Notes: a model not told the origin generated them from the sequence alone. Shown: positions 28,358 to 37,899, counted from the stretch's first letter. The stretch: 64,000 nt of DNA from Kluyvera intermedia (GCF_034424175.1 NZ_CP139986.1:992001-1056000), one strand, 5' to 3'. Numbers and translations: made by a program.

Positions 28358-29067
28358 GCGGAAAACTGTACGCCCTGAGCACCGGCCCCGGTGCGGCGGA
28401 TCTTATCACCGTTCGTGCCGCGCGCATTCTCGGCTCGCTCGATATTCTCTACGCGCCTGCGGGACGTAAAGGCGGCGACAGCCTCGCGCTCTCCATCGTG
28501 CGGGAATATTTAGGAGAGCACACCGAAGTGCGCTGCTGCCATTTCCCGATGAGCGCTGACAGTGCCGAAAAAGAGGCGGTGTGGGACGACGTTTCTGGTG
28601 CGCTAGTGCGTGAAGTTGAAGCCGGAAAACAGGTCGGTTTTATTACTCTCGGGGACGCGATGCTGTTCAGCACCTGGGTCTTTTTGCTCAAGCGCATCGG
28701 CAGCCCGGAGTGGCTGGAAATTGTTCCCGGTGTGACCTCGTTCGCCGCCATTGCCGCGCGCGCACAAACGCCGTTGGCGATGGAGCAACAGTCGCTGGCG
28801 GTTGTCGCCTGCACCGCGCCGGAATCGGAGATTGAACACGCGCTGGCGCAGCATGACAGTCTGGTACTGATGAAGGTCTACGGTCGCTTCCCGCGTATCA
28901 AAGCATTGCTGGCGAAAGCTGGCCTGCTGGACTGCGCACTGATGATGGCCGAAGCCACGCTGCCCGGCGAACAGTGCTGGCGCAATCTGGCGGAGGTCGC
29001 CGATGACCAGCCGCTGCCTTATTTCTCGACCATTCTGGTCAACAAACAGTGGGAGCTGAAAAAATGA
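28354..29067 (+). CDS. cbiL: Cobalt-precorrin-2 C20-methyltransferase
   Basis: 237 aa, the same as Salmonella CbiL. Tetrapyrrole methylase signatures are LSTGPGAADLITVRA at the N-terminus, TLGDAMLFSTW, and VPGVTSFAAIAAR. It methylates C20 of cobalt-precorrin-2, acting directly after CbiK. It overlaps cbiK and cbiM by 4 bases each. Confidence 0.95.
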   Translation: MSGKLYALSTGPGAADLITVRAARILGSLDILYAPAGRKGGDSLALSIVREYLGEHTEVRCCHFPMSADSAEKEAVWDDVSGALVREVEAGKQVGFITLGDAMLFSTWVFLLKRIGSPEWLEIVPGVTSFAAIAARAQTPLAMEQQSLAVVACTAPESEIEHALAQHDSLVLMKVYGRFPRIKALLAKAGLLDCALMMAEATLPGEQCWRNLAEVADDQPLPYFSTILVNKQWELKK

Positions 29068-29801
29068 CATTAGAACAACAGCTGAAAAAGCTGTCGTTAA
29101 GCGGCTTCGCGGCGGCGCTATTGCTGCTGGTGGTGCCAGAGCAGGCGTTTGCTATGCATATTATGGAAGGTTTTCTGCCGCCGCTGTGGGCGCTGGCGTG
29201 GTGGCTGCTGTTCCTGCCGTGCCTGTGGTACGGACTGGTTCGCCTGCGCCGTATCGTGCAGGAAGATAATAATCAGAAGGTACTGCTGGCGCTGTGCGGG
29301 GCATTTATTTTTGTTCTCTCGGCGCTGAAGATTCCGTCTGTGACCGGGAGTTGTTCGCATCCCACGGGCGTTGGGCTGGCGGTGATCTTGTTCGGGCCGG
29401 GCGTGGTGGCGATTCTCGGGGCTATCGTGCTGCTGTTCCAGGCGCTGCTGCTGGCGCACGGTGGGTTGACGACGCTTGGCGCAAACGGCATGTCGATGGC
29501 GGTAATTGGGCCAATCGTCGGCTATTTGGTATGGAAAATGGCCTGTAAAGCCGGTTTTCGCCGTGATGTCTCGGTCTTTCTCTGCGCGATGCTGGCGGAT
29601 TTAGCCACCTACTTTGTTACTTCACTCCAGTTGGGTGTGGCATTCCCGGATCCGCAGGCGGGGATCGCCGGTTCAAGCCTGAAGTTTATGGGGATCTTCT
29701 GCCTGACCCAGATCCCGATCGCCATTGCCGAAGGGTTACTGACGGTGATGATCTACGACCAGTTGACCAAGCGTCAGTTGATCCCTGCACAAGGACACTA
29801 A
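29064..29801 (+). CDS. cbiM: Cobalt ECF transporter S component CbiM
   Basis: 245 aa from the ATG at 29064, which overlaps the cbiL stop (ATGA); Salmonella CbiM has the same length. It begins with a cleavable-looking leader ending VPEQAFA, followed by MHIMEGFLPP; the new N-terminal Met-His is the cobalt ligand region of CbiM/NikM proteins. Several membrane helices follow. It is the substrate-binding membrane part of the CbiMNQO importer. Confidence 0.95.
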   Translation: MTLEQQLKKLSLSGFAAALLLLVVPEQAFAMHIMEGFLPPLWALAWWLLFLPCLWYGLVRLRRIVQEDNNQKVLLALCGAFIFVLSALKIPSVTGSCSHPTGVGLAVILFGPGVVAILGAIVLLFQALLLAHGGLTTLGANGMSMAVIGPIVGYLVWKMACKAGFRRDVSVFLCAMLADLATYFVTSLQLGVAFPDPQAGIAGSSLKFMGIFCLTQIPIAIAEGLLTVMIYDQLTKRQLIPAQGH

Positions 29802-29802
29802 A

Positions 29803-30084
29803 ATGAAAAAGACATTGATCCTGCTGGCGATGGTGATAGCGCTGGTGATCCTGCCGTTCTTTATCAATCACGGCGGTGAATACGGTGGCTCTGACGGCGA
29901 AGCGGAAAGCCAGATCCAGGCGGTTGCCCCGCACTATGAGCCGTGGTTCCAGCCGCTGTATGAACCGGCGAGTGGCGAAATTGAAAGCCTGCTGTTTACC
30001 CTGCAAGGTTCGCTGGGGGCGGCGGTGATTTTCTATATTCTGGGCTACTACAAAGGCCGTCAGCGCAATGATGACCGGTCTTGA
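29803..30084 (+). CDS. cbiN: Cobalt transport accessory protein CbiN
   Basis: 93 aa, the usual length. Two membrane helices (residues about 4-22 and 68-86) flank a periplasmic loop rich in Gly and acidic residues. CbiN helps CbiM load cobalt. It starts one base after the cbiM stop and overlaps cbiQ. Confidence 0.94.
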   Translation: MKKTLILLAMVIALVILPFFINHGGEYGGSDGEAESQIQAVAPHYEPWFQPLYEPASGEIESLLFTLQGSLGAAVIFYILGYYKGRQRNDDRS

Positions 30085-30748
30085 TAGACTCAGTTATCAA
30101 AGCCGTTGGTTTCACCTGCCGCCGGAGCGGAAATTTCTGTTCTGGCTGCTGTTGATGATTCTGGCGTTCAGCTTGCCACCGCTGGGGCAGGCAGCACTGA
30201 TGTGCTTCACGGCGGCGCTGACCTGCTGGTTGCTACGCATTTCGCTGTGGCGCTGGTGCCGCTGGATGGCGCTGCCGCTGGGCTTTCTGCTGGTGGGGGT
30301 GGTGACCATTGTGTTTAGCGTCAGCCGCGACCCGCACGCGCTGCTGGTCAGTGTGCCTATCGGATCTTTTCGACTCGGCATCACCTCCGTTGGCTTGGCT
30401 ACCGCTAATGACACGTTCTGGCGCAGCCTGGCGGCGCTGTCGGCCACCTTCTGGCTGGTGCTGAATTTACCGTTTCCCCAACTGATTATCCTGCTCAAAC
30501 GGGCGCGCGTGCCGCGCCTGCTCACCGAGCAAATTCTGCTGACCTGGCGCTTTATCTTTATCCTGCTGGATGAGGCGATGGCGATTCATCGGGCGCAAAC
30601 GCTGCGCTTTGGCTATCGCAATGTGCACCTGGGCTACCGCTCACTGTCGATGCTGGTCGGCCTGCTGTTTACCCGCGTGCTCATTCGTTATCAGCAAATG
30701 AGCACGACGCTGGATATCAAATTGTATCAGGGTGATTTTCACCTTTAA
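30071..30748 (+). CDS. cbiQ: Cobalt ECF transporter T component CbiQ
   Basis: 225 aa from the second of two tandem ATGs (30068, 30071); MTGLDRLSYQSRWFHLPPER matches Salmonella CbiQ (225 aa). It is a polytopic membrane protein with at least five hydrophobic segments. The C-terminal half contains coupling-helix Ala-Arg-type motifs (RARVPRLLTEQI and AQTLRFGYRN) that contact the ATPase CbiO. Confidence 0.94.
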   Translation: MTGLDRLSYQSRWFHLPPERKFLFWLLLMILAFSLPPLGQAALMCFTAALTCWLLRISLWRWCRWMALPLGFLLVGVVTIVFSVSRDPHALLVSVPIGSFRLGITSVGLATANDTFWRSLAALSATFWLVLNLPFPQLIILLKRARVPRLLTEQILLTWRFIFILLDEAMAIHRAQTLRFGYRNVHLGYRSLSMLVGLLFTRVLIRYQQMSTTLDIKLYQGDFHL

Positions 30749-30756
30749 GGACTGTC

Positions 30757-31563
30757 ATGCTCGCCACCAACGATCTCTGGTTTCGCTACCAGGATGAACC
30801 CACGCTGAAAGGACTGACGCTGGATTTTTCTCGCCAGGCCGTGACCGGGCTGGTGGGGGCGAACGGCTGCGGAAAATCGACGCTGTTTATGAACTTGAGC
30901 GGGCTGTTGCGACCCCAGCAGGGCGCGGTATTATGGCAAGGGAAAGCCCTGGATTACAGTAAACGCGGGCTATTGGCGCTGCGCCAGCAGGTCGCGACGG
31001 TCTTTCAGGATCCGGATCAGCAAATCTTCTATACCGATATCGACAGTGATATTGCCTTTAGCCTGCGTAATTTAGGCGTGGCAGAAGAGGATATTGCCCG
31101 CCGCGTTGATGAGGCGCTAACGCTGGTCGATGCCCAGCATTTTCGCCAGCAGCCGATTCAGTGCCTGAGCCACGGACAGAAAAAACGTGTGGCCATTGCT
31201 GGGGCGCTGGTACTGCAAGCGCGCTATTTACTGCTCGATGAACCCACCGCCGGGCTGGATCCTTCCGGCCGGGCGCAGATGATTGATATCATCAAGCGTA
31301 TCGTCGCGCAGGGCAATCATGTGGTCATTTCCAGCCACGATATCGATTTGATTTATGAAGTCAGCGACGCGGTGTACGTACTGCGCCGGGGCGAAGTGCT
31401 GGCGGCGGGCGAACCGGGTGAGGTGTTTGCCCAACGCGAACTGATTGAACAGGCGGGCTTAAGCCAGCCGTGGTTGGTCAAGCTGCACGCGGAGCTTGGG
31501 CTGCCGCTGTGTAAAACCGAGGCGGAGTTTTTCCGCCGTATGCGTGAAAAAGGAACCCAATGA
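30757..31563 (+). CDS. cbiO: Cobalt ECF transporter ATPase CbiO
   Basis: 268 aa (Salmonella 271). All ABC ATPase motifs are visible: Walker A GANGCGKST (about residues 33-42), Q-loop VFQDPDQQIF, signature LSHGQKKRVAIAGAL, Walker B YLLLDEPTAGLD and the switch His in VVISSHDID. It energises cobalt import with CbiM, CbiN and CbiQ. It overlaps cbiP by 4 bases. Confidence 0.95.
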   Translation: MLATNDLWFRYQDEPTLKGLTLDFSRQAVTGLVGANGCGKSTLFMNLSGLLRPQQGAVLWQGKALDYSKRGLLALRQQVATVFQDPDQQIFYTDIDSDIAFSLRNLGVAEEDIARRVDEALTLVDAQHFRQQPIQCLSHGQKKRVAIAGALVLQARYLLLDEPTAGLDPSGRAQMIDIIKRIVAQGNHVVISSHDIDLIYEVSDAVYVLRRGEVLAAGEPGEVFAQRELIEQAGLSQPWLVKLHAELGLPLCKTEAEFFRRMREKGTQ

Positions 31564-33077
31564 CTCAGGCCATTATGTTGCAAGGCACCGCATCCGACGT
31601 CGGCAAAAGTATGCTGGTGGCGGGGCTGTGCCGGATTTTCTATCAAGATGGCCTACGAACCGCGCCGTTTAAATCGCAGAATATGGCGCTCAATTCCGGC
31701 ATCACGCCGGACGGCAAAGAGATGGGCCGCGCACAGATATTCCAGGCCGAAGCCGCCGGTATTGCGCCGGACGTGCGGATGAACCCGATCCTTCTTAAAC
31801 CGACCAGCGACCGCAAAGCGCAGATTGTGCTGATGGGTGAGGTGGCCAGCAACATGGACGCCGTCAGCTATCACAACTACAAGCCAAAGCTGCGTGAACA
31901 AATCATCTCGGTGTATCAAAGCCTGGCGCAGGAGTACGACGTTCTGGTGCTGGAAGGGGCGGGCAGCCCGGCGGAAATCAACCTCCGCGACCGGGATATT
32001 GTCAATATGGGGATGGCGGAGATGGCGCAGTGCCCGGTGATTCTGGTCGCCGATATCGACCGTGGCGGCGTGTTTGCCTCCATTTACGGTACGCTGGCGC
32101 TGCTGCAAGACCATGAACGCACACGCGTGAAGGGCGTCATTATCAATAAATTTCGCGGTGACGTGGCGCTGCTGTATTCCGGTATTGAGCAGGTTGAAGC
32201 GCTCACCAATGTGCCCGTGCTGGGCGTGATGCCGTGGCTTGAGGTTGATCTTGAAGATGAGGACGGCGTGGCGCTGCAAAAGGGCAAATACCGTCATATT
32301 CAGCAGCGTGAGATTGATGTGGCGGTGGTGCAGTTGCCCCATATCTCTAACTTCACCGACTTCAACGCGCTGGCGGCACAGCCGGATGTTCGCGTGCGTT
32401 ACGTGCGCCATGCGGATGATTTAGCCGGTGCCGATCTGATTATCCTGCCGGGAAGTAAAAATACGCTCGGCGATCTGATGTGGCTTCAGGAAAGCGCGCT
32501 GGCGCATGGCATTTTGCAGGCGCAGCGTCAGGGGGTACCGGTACTCGGGATTTGCGGCGGCTATCAAATGCTGGGCGATACGCTGATTGATGAGGTGGAA
32601 TCGGGGCTGGGAACGCTGCCTGGTTTAGGGCTACTCAATACGGTTACCCGCTTCGCGCCGCATAAAACTACCACGCAGGCGACGGCAACGCTCGATGGCG
32701 CGTTACCGGGCTGGCTGGCGGCGGTGTCCGGGATGGCACTGCGTGGCTATGAAATTCATATGGGGGAGACCACACGACTGGATGGCGCTCAGTCTTTGAT
32801 GCAGCTTTGTAAAAATGGTCAGTACAGCGTGGACGGTGCGGTGAGTGATGATGGCCAGGTATTCGGTACCTATCTTCACGGCCTGTTTGATAGCGATGCG
32901 TTTACCCGTGCGCTGGTGAACGGACTGCGTGAACGTAAAGGACTGGCGGCGCTGGACAGTGACTTTCATTACGCCCGCTACAAGGCGCAACAATTTGATA
33001 TTTTGGCGGAATCTATGCGTCAGCATATTGATATTGAAAAGATTTATACGATTATGCGGGAACATCAGGAGCCGTGA
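31560..33077 (+). CDS. cbiP: Cobyric acid synthase
   Basis: 505 aa (Salmonella 506). The N-terminal dethiobiotin-synthetase-like ATPase begins MTQAIMLQGTASDVGKS; the C-terminal class I glutamine amidotransferase has its nucleophile at Cys332 (VLGICGGYQMLGD). It amidates the b, d, e and g side chains of adenosylcobyrinate diamide. It is the last gene of the operon here; in Salmonella cobUST follow, but no such genes appear in this window. Confidence 0.95.
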   Translation: MTQAIMLQGTASDVGKSMLVAGLCRIFYQDGLRTAPFKSQNMALNSGITPDGKEMGRAQIFQAEAAGIAPDVRMNPILLKPTSDRKAQIVLMGEVASNMDAVSYHNYKPKLREQIISVYQSLAQEYDVLVLEGAGSPAEINLRDRDIVNMGMAEMAQCPVILVADIDRGGVFASIYGTLALLQDHERTRVKGVIINKFRGDVALLYSGIEQVEALTNVPVLGVMPWLEVDLEDEDGVALQKGKYRHIQQREIDVAVVQLPHISNFTDFNALAAQPDVRVRYVRHADDLAGADLIILPGSKNTLGDLMWLQESALAHGILQAQRQGVPVLGICGGYQMLGDTLIDEVESGLGTLPGLGLLNTVTRFAPHKTTTQATATLDGALPGWLAAVSGMALRGYEIHMGETTRLDGAQSLMQLCKNGQYSVDGAVSDDGQVFGTYLHGLFDSDAFTRALVNGLRERKGLAALDSDFHYARYKAQQFDILAESMRQHIDIEKIYTIMREHQEP

Positions 33078-33085
33078 CGGCAGGC

Positions 33086-33111
33086 GGTGCGCCATTCTTC
33101 GGGGTGGCGCC
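33086..33111 (+). terminator. Possible hairpin after cbiP
   Basis: GGTGCGCCA and TGGCGCC form a stem of about 7 bp with one bulge around a TTCTTCGGGG-type loop, starting 8 bases after the cbiP stop. There is no T-tract directly after it, so it may stabilise the 3' end rather than terminate alone. The facing tRNA terminator 25 bases on, with TCATTTTAGTT on this strand, could help end the cbi transcript. Confidence 0.4.
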
Positions 33112-33137
33112 GAGGTTTGATAGGGTAAATTACAGGC

Positions 33138-33161
33138 AAAAAAAAACACCCTTGTGGGTGT
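33138..33161 (-). terminator. Intrinsic terminator of the initiator tRNA operon
   Basis: On the minus strand ACACCC-ACAA-GGGTGT forms a 6-bp stem and is followed directly by a run of nine T. It lies 10 bases after the 3' end of the last tRNA gene in the array. Confidence 0.9.
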
Positions 33162-33170
33162 CATTTTAGT

Positions 33171-33247
<77 letters not shown>

Positions 33248-33297
33248 TCCGTCACTACTCTTACATCGAGTAATGCTTGCTTCTTTTACTGCTTAGT

Positions 33298-33374
<77 letters not shown>

Positions 33375-33424
33375 TCCGTCATTACTCTTCCATCGAGTAA
33401 TGCTTGCTTCTTTTACTGCTTAGT

Positions 33425-33501
<77 letters not shown>

Positions 33502-33551
33502 TCCGAGCACTACTCTTCCGTCGAGTAATGTTTACTTCTTTACTGCTTAAT

Positions 33552-33628
<77 letters not shown>

Positions 33629-33641
33629 TCCGTGGAAGCGC

Positions 33642-33669
33642 ACTATACTCTGCTGAACATTTGTTGCAA
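33642..33669 (-). promoter_or_regulatory. Promoter of the initiator tRNA operon
   Basis: On the minus strand, -35 TTGCAA (33664-33669) and -10 TATAGT (33642-33647) are separated by 16 bp. The GC-rich sequence after the -10 (GCGCTTCCACGG) resembles a stringent-control discriminator, as expected for stable RNA. Confidence 0.8.
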
Positions 33670-33838
33670 CCCATTTTTGAGATAAATCACTCATTTTTTT
33701 ACAGGTTGTCCGGATTTGGCATGAATTGCGCTTTTTTTGTGCAGAATTATTGCAAGCAAGCGTTCACGCATTTCAATACCCCTGGCGGTTTGTTATCTTC
33801 ATCGGGCACTTTCGATTATGCGGAAAATAGAAGACACC

Positions 33839-34936
33839 ATGAAAGGACGTTGGGCAAAATATGCAGTAACAGGGGCAATGCTGGCGATGCTGGCGGCCTG
33901 TTCGTCAAAACCGACCGATCGCGGTCAGCAGTATAAAGACGGGAAATTCACCCAGCCTTTCTCACTGGTCAATCAACCTGATGCCGTCGGCGCGCCAATA
34001 AATGCGGGCGACTTTGCAGAGCAGGTCAATCAGATTCGTAACGCCTCTCCGCGCCTGTATGGCAACCAGAGCAATATTTATAGCGCGGTGCAGCAGTGGC
34101 TGCTCGCCGGTGGTGATACCCGCACCATGCGTCAGTACGGCCTTGATGCCTGGCAGATGGAAGGCACCGATAACTACGGCAACGTACAGTTTACCGGCTA
34201 CTACACGCCGGTGGTGCAGGCGCGTCATACACGCCAGGGCGAGTTCCAGTATCCGCTTTATCGCATGCCGCCGAAGCGCGGTAAGCTACCGTCTCGTGCC
34301 GGGATTTATGCTGGACAGTTAAGCGACAACTATATTCTTGCCTACAGCAACTCGCTGATGGATAACTTCATCATGGACGTTCAGGGCAGCGGATATATTG
34401 ATTTTGGCGATGGCTCGCCGCTGAACTTCTTTAGCTATGCGGGTAAAAACGGTTGGTCATATAAAAGCATCGGTAAAGTGCTTATCGATCGCGGTGAAGT
34501 GAAACGCGAGGATATGTCGATGCAGGCTATCCGTCACTGGGGTGAGACGCACAGCGAAGCGCAAGTTCAGGAATTGCTGGAGCAAAACCCGTCGTTTGTG
34601 TTCTTCAAACCGCAGTCTTTCGCTCCGGTGAAAGGAGCTAGCGCCGTGCCGCTGATTGGCCGTGCATCGGTCGCGTCTGACCGCAGCGTAATCCCGCCGG
34701 GGACGACGCTACTGGCGGAGGTGCCGCAGCTGGATAATGACGGTAAATTTAACGGCCAGTACGAACTGCGCTTAATGGTGGCGCTGGATGTGGGTGGGGC
34801 GATTAAGGGCCAGCACTTTGATATCTACCAGGGGATCGGTGCAGATGCCGGGCATCGCGCAGGTTGGTATAATCACTACGGACGCGTGTGGGTGCTGAAG
34901 TCAGCAGGCAACGCGGGTAATGTATTTAGCGGTTAA
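33839..34936 (+). CDS. mltA: Membrane-bound lytic murein transglycosylase A
   Basis: 365 aa from the ATG at 33839, same as E. coli MltA; an upstream in-frame start at 33737 would displace the signal. The lipoprotein signal ends LAACSS with the lipidated Cys at residue 21. The C-terminal 3D domain with MVALDVGGAIKGQHFDIY contains the catalytic Asp. It cleaves glycan strands giving 1,6-anhydro-MurNAc, from the inner face of the outer membrane. Confidence 0.96.
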   Translation: MKGRWAKYAVTGAMLAMLAACSSKPTDRGQQYKDGKFTQPFSLVNQPDAVGAPINAGDFAEQVNQIRNASPRLYGNQSNIYSAVQQWLLAGGDTRTMRQYGLDAWQMEGTDNYGNVQFTGYYTPVVQARHTRQGEFQYPLYRMPPKRGKLPSRAGIYAGQLSDNYILAYSNSLMDNFIMDVQGSGYIDFGDGSPLNFFSYAGKNGWSYKSIGKVLIDRGEVKREDMSMQAIRHWGETHSEAQVQELLEQNPSFVFFKPQSFAPVKGASAVPLIGRASVASDRSVIPPGTTLLAEVPQLDNDGKFNGQYELRLMVALDVGGAIKGQHFDIYQGIGADAGHRAGWYNHYGRVWVLKSAGNAGNVFSG

Positions 34937-34960
34937 GTGCGGTGTTTCCCCAGCGTCGCG

Positions 34961-34990
34961 TAGCCCGGCCGAGCGTAGCGACGCCGGGGT
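34961..34990. repeat. REP-like palindrome after mltA
   Basis: TAGCCCGGCCGAGCGTAGCG followed by ACGCCGGGGT: arms CCCGGC/GCCGGG around a GAGCGTAGCGAC centre. The same unit recurs after rlmM (40681) and after fucO (48965), each time just downstream of a stop codon. Confidence 0.75.
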
Positions 34991-35029
34991 TTTGAGCTCG
35001 ATAAAATCATGTTTAAATTTTGAGGTGTT

Positions 35030-35839
35030 ATGTCTGTTATCAGTGACGCCTGGCGTCAGCGTTTTGGCGGCACGGCACGTTTATACGGTGAAAAAGCCTT
35101 GCAAGTTTTCGCCGACGCGCACGTTTGCGTGGTGGGCATTGGCGGTGTGGGTAGCTGGGCGGCGGAAGCGCTGGCGCGTACCGGCATCGGCGCGATTACG
35201 TTGATTGATATGGATGATGTGTGTGTCACCAACACTAACCGACAGATCCATGCGCTGGGCGGCAACGTCGGGCTGGCAAAAGCCGAGGTGATGGCGGAGC
35301 GTATTCGACAGATTAACCCTGAGTGCCAGGTTACCGTGGTGGACGATTTCGTCACTCCGGAAAACGTGGCTGATTATATGGGCGTGGGCTACAGCTATGT
35401 GGTTGATGCCATCGACAGCGTGCGCCCAAAAGCAGCGCTGATTGCCTACTGCCGCCGCTATAAGGTGCCGCTTGTGACTACCGGAGGCGCAGGTGGGCAA
35501 ATTGACCCGACGCAGATTCAGGTGAGTGATTTAGCGAAAACCATTCAGGATCCGCTGGCAGCCAAGTTACGCGAGCGGCTGAAAAGTGAATTTGGCGTGG
35601 TGAAGAACAGCAAAGGCAAGCTGGGCGTAGACTGCGTCTTTTCTACCGAAGCGCTGGTCTATCCGCAGTCGGACGGTTCCGTCTGCGCGATGAAAAGCAC
35701 TGCGGAAGGGCCAAAGCGCATGGACTGTGCATCCGGTTTTGGCGCAGCCACTATGGTCACCGCCACCTTTGGTTTTGTGGCGGTATCGCATGCGTTGAAA
35801 AAGATGCTCGCGAAAGAGGCGCGTCAGGCTAGCGTCTGA
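35030..35839 (+). CDS. tcdA: tRNA threonylcarbamoyladenosine dehydratase (TcdA/CsdL)
   Basis: 269 aa (E. coli 268). It is a ThiF/MoeB/E1-like enzyme with the ATP-binding loop VGIGGVGSWAAEALAR at residues 35-50. It cyclises t6A at position 37 of ANN-decoding tRNAs to ct6A; the sulfur-transfer pair CsdA-CsdE encoded next to it is needed for full activity. It converges on csdE, overlapping by 16 bases. A GAGG Shine-Dalgarno precedes the ATG. Confidence 0.95.
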   Translation: MSVISDAWRQRFGGTARLYGEKALQVFADAHVCVVGIGGVGSWAAEALARTGIGAITLIDMDDVCVTNTNRQIHALGGNVGLAKAEVMAERIRQINPECQVTVVDDFVTPENVADYMGVGYSYVVDAIDSVRPKAALIAYCRRYKVPLVTTGGAGGQIDPTQIQVSDLAKTIQDPLAAKLRERLKSEFGVVKNSKGKLGVDCVFSTEALVYPQSDGSVCAMKSTAEGPKRMDCASGFGAATMVTATFGFVAVSHALKKMLAKEARQASV

Positions 35840-36273
35840 CGCGCAGCGTTAACCATTGCCTCGCAAAGGGCCGTCAGACCCTGAGTGCGTGAGGCGCTAA
35901 GCTGGCCGCTTAGCCCCAGATCATCAAACAGGCCCAGCGGATCGTTTTCGACAATATCCGCGGGTCTTTTGCCTTCCACGGCGGTCAACAGTACTGCCAG
36001 CAGCCCGCGGACAATTCTCCCCTCGCTATCGCCAAAGAAGTGCAATGTGCCGTTTGTTTGCAGCGTATAGCCCAACCAGACGCGGTTTTCGCAGCCGGGA
36101 ATCTCTTGTGCCTGGGCTTTCAGGTCGTCGGAAAGCGGGGGAAGCTGCTTACCCAACAAAATCAGCTGACGGTATTTGTCTTCCCACTGCGAAAGGGCGC
36201 TAAACTGCTGCCGCAACGTTTCAGGCGTTACGGTGGTGCCGAACGGGTGTCCAGCGAGTAAAGAAGTTGTCAT
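35824..36273 (-). CDS. csdE: Sulfur acceptor protein CsdE
   Basis: 149 aa from the ATG at 36273, which overlaps the csdA stop (TGATG); a TTG one codon earlier is less likely. It is a SufE-like fold; the acceptor Cys lies in EIPGCENRVWLG near residue 60. It takes persulfide sulfur from CsdA and passes it on, with TcdA as a known partner. Confidence 0.94.
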   Translation of the reverse strand: MTTSLLAGHPFGTTVTPETLRQQFSALSQWEDKYRQLILLGKQLPPLSDDLKAQAQEIPGCENRVWLGYTLQTNGTLHFFGDSEGRIVRGLLAVLLTAVEGKRPADIVENDPLGLFDDLGLSGQLSASRTQGLTALCEAMVNAARQTLA

Positions 36274-37478
36274 CAATCCACCAGGAGTTCGAGTGCACGG
36301 TCGACGGCGCTGACCAGCGCGTGAACATCGTCTTGCGTATTATAAGGCGCAAACGAGGCGCGCAGCGTACCGCTGACGCCGAGCGCTGCCAATAGCGGCT
36401 GGGCGCAATGTTGACCGGCGCGTAGGGCGATGCCGGACTCCGCCAGCAGCGTCACCATATCGCTGTGGTGTACGCCTGCAAAATCAAAGGCTAGCAGGCT
36501 GGAGTCCTGACAGCGGAATGAACGAAAGCCCGGGCGTTTCGCCAACTCGTCTTCCGCAAGCGTTGCCAACCCACGGCTCCAGGATTCAGCTTGCTGAATA
36601 TCCACACCGCTCAGCCATTCAAGGGCCGCACTTAGGCCAATAACCCCCGCCACGTTTGGCGTCCCGGCTTCCAGTCGGTACGGTACCGGCTGGGTGGTAA
36701 AACCTTCAAAGGTCACTTCGCTAATCATCTTGCCGCCACCCAACCAGGGCGTCATGGCATTCAGCAGTTCACTTTTTCCATACAGCGCGCCAATGCCGGT
36801 TGGCCCATAGAGTTTGTGGCCGGAGAAAGCATAAAAGTCGATATCCAGCGCCTGAACATCTGCCGGGAAATGTACCGCGCCTTGAGCGCCGTCGACCATC
36901 ACCACCATCCCAGCCTGATGAGCAAGGGTAATGGCGAGCGCCAGATCCGGACAACCGCCGGTGACGTTGGACATTTGTCCCAGCGCCAGAATGCGGCTGC
37001 GTGGGGTAATCAGCGTGGTCAGTTGCGCAACGTCCGGCAGATTATCGGCCCCTAAAGGTAGCTGCACGACTTTCGCGCCAGTTTGCTCAGCAACCATCAG
37101 CCACGGCACCAGATTAGCGTGATGCTCAGCGACGCTGACGATAATCTCATCGCCCGGTTGCAGGCGTGGGCGAGCGTAGCACTGCGCCACAATATTAATC
37201 GCTTCGGTGGTGCCACGCGTCCAGACGATATCTTTGCCATCTGGTGCATTGAGTAAATTCGCCACCTGATCGCGGGCGGCCTCGTAGCGGGCAGTTAAGC
37301 GTTGTGCCTCGGCAAACTGGCTGCGATGGACGTTACCCGCGCTCAGCGAGTAGAAATGATTCGTCGCCTCGATAACCGCCTGCGGTTTTAACGCCGTGGC
37401 AGCGCTATCAAGGTATACCCCGGCATCGTGCAGGGCGGGAAATTGTGCGCGAAACTGCGCGGGGGAGAACGCGTTCAT
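36273..37478 (-). CDS. csdA: Cysteine desulfurase CsdA
   Basis: 401 aa from the ATG at 37478 (MNAFSPAQFRAQFPALHDAG), the E. coli length; a start 12 codons upstream is not conserved and GAGGAATTCC lies just before 37478. It is a class V PLP aminotransferase fold: Schiff-base Lys in FYAFSGHKLYGPTG, active-site Cys in RAGQHCAQPLLA. It removes sulfur from cysteine and hands it to CsdE, encoded immediately downstream. Confidence 0.96.
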   Translation of the reverse strand: MNAFSPAQFRAQFPALHDAGVYLDSAATALKPQAVIEATNHFYSLSAGNVHRSQFAEAQRLTARYEAARDQVANLLNAPDGKDIVWTRGTTEAINIVAQCYARPRLQPGDEIIVSVAEHHANLVPWLMVAEQTGAKVVQLPLGADNLPDVAQLTTLITPRSRILALGQMSNVTGGCPDLALAITLAHQAGMVVMVDGAQGAVHFPADVQALDIDFYAFSGHKLYGPTGIGALYGKSELLNAMTPWLGGGKMISEVTFEGFTTQPVPYRLEAGTPNVAGVIGLSAALEWLSGVDIQQAESWSRGLATLAEDELAKRPGFRSFRCQDSSLLAFDFAGVHHSDMVTLLAESGIALRAGQHCAQPLLAALGVSGTLRASFAPYNTQDDVHALVSAVDRALELLVD

Positions 37479-37671
37479 GGAATTCCTCATATCGATAGGC
37501 AGATCGTCGCGCAAATCAGGCGCGGATACAAGGTTTGTGCTAACCGTCAGAATATTCTGTTTTTTCTGGCGAAATCCGACCAGTGTCTTATGCTAAATAG
37601 TGTTAGGCAAATGTTTATGCCTGTTACGAAACATGAGTTCAATAGTATAAATCGCTTAAAGGAGTATGAAG

Positions 37672-37899
37672 ATGAAAAAGACTGCCGCAATTATTTCTGC
37701 CTGTATGCTGACTTTCGCCCTGAGCGCGTGTTCTAGCCCGAACTATGTGATGCATACCAATGATGGTCGTAGCATTGTCTCTGAGGGGAAACCTCAGACA
37801 GATAATGATACCGGTATGATTTCATACAAAGACGCCAACGGCGTGAAGCAGCAGATCAACCATAGTGATGTGAAAGAGATGGTTGCGCTGGATAAATAG
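37672..37899 (+). CDS. ygdI: Small lipoprotein YgdI (YgdI/YgdR family)
   Basis: 75 aa from the ATG at 37672. GGAG at 37661-37664 is 7 bases from this ATG but only one base from the ATG at 37666, which decides the start. A lipoprotein signal ends LSACSS, so a short (~55 residue) lipid-anchored protein with the DUF903 SH3-like fold is expected (NYVMHTNDGRSIV, TGMISYKDANG). Function is unknown. Confidence 0.93.
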   Translation: MKKTAAIISACMLTFALSACSSPNYVMHTNDGRSIVSEGKPQTDNDTGMISYKDANGVKQQINHSDVKEMVALDK

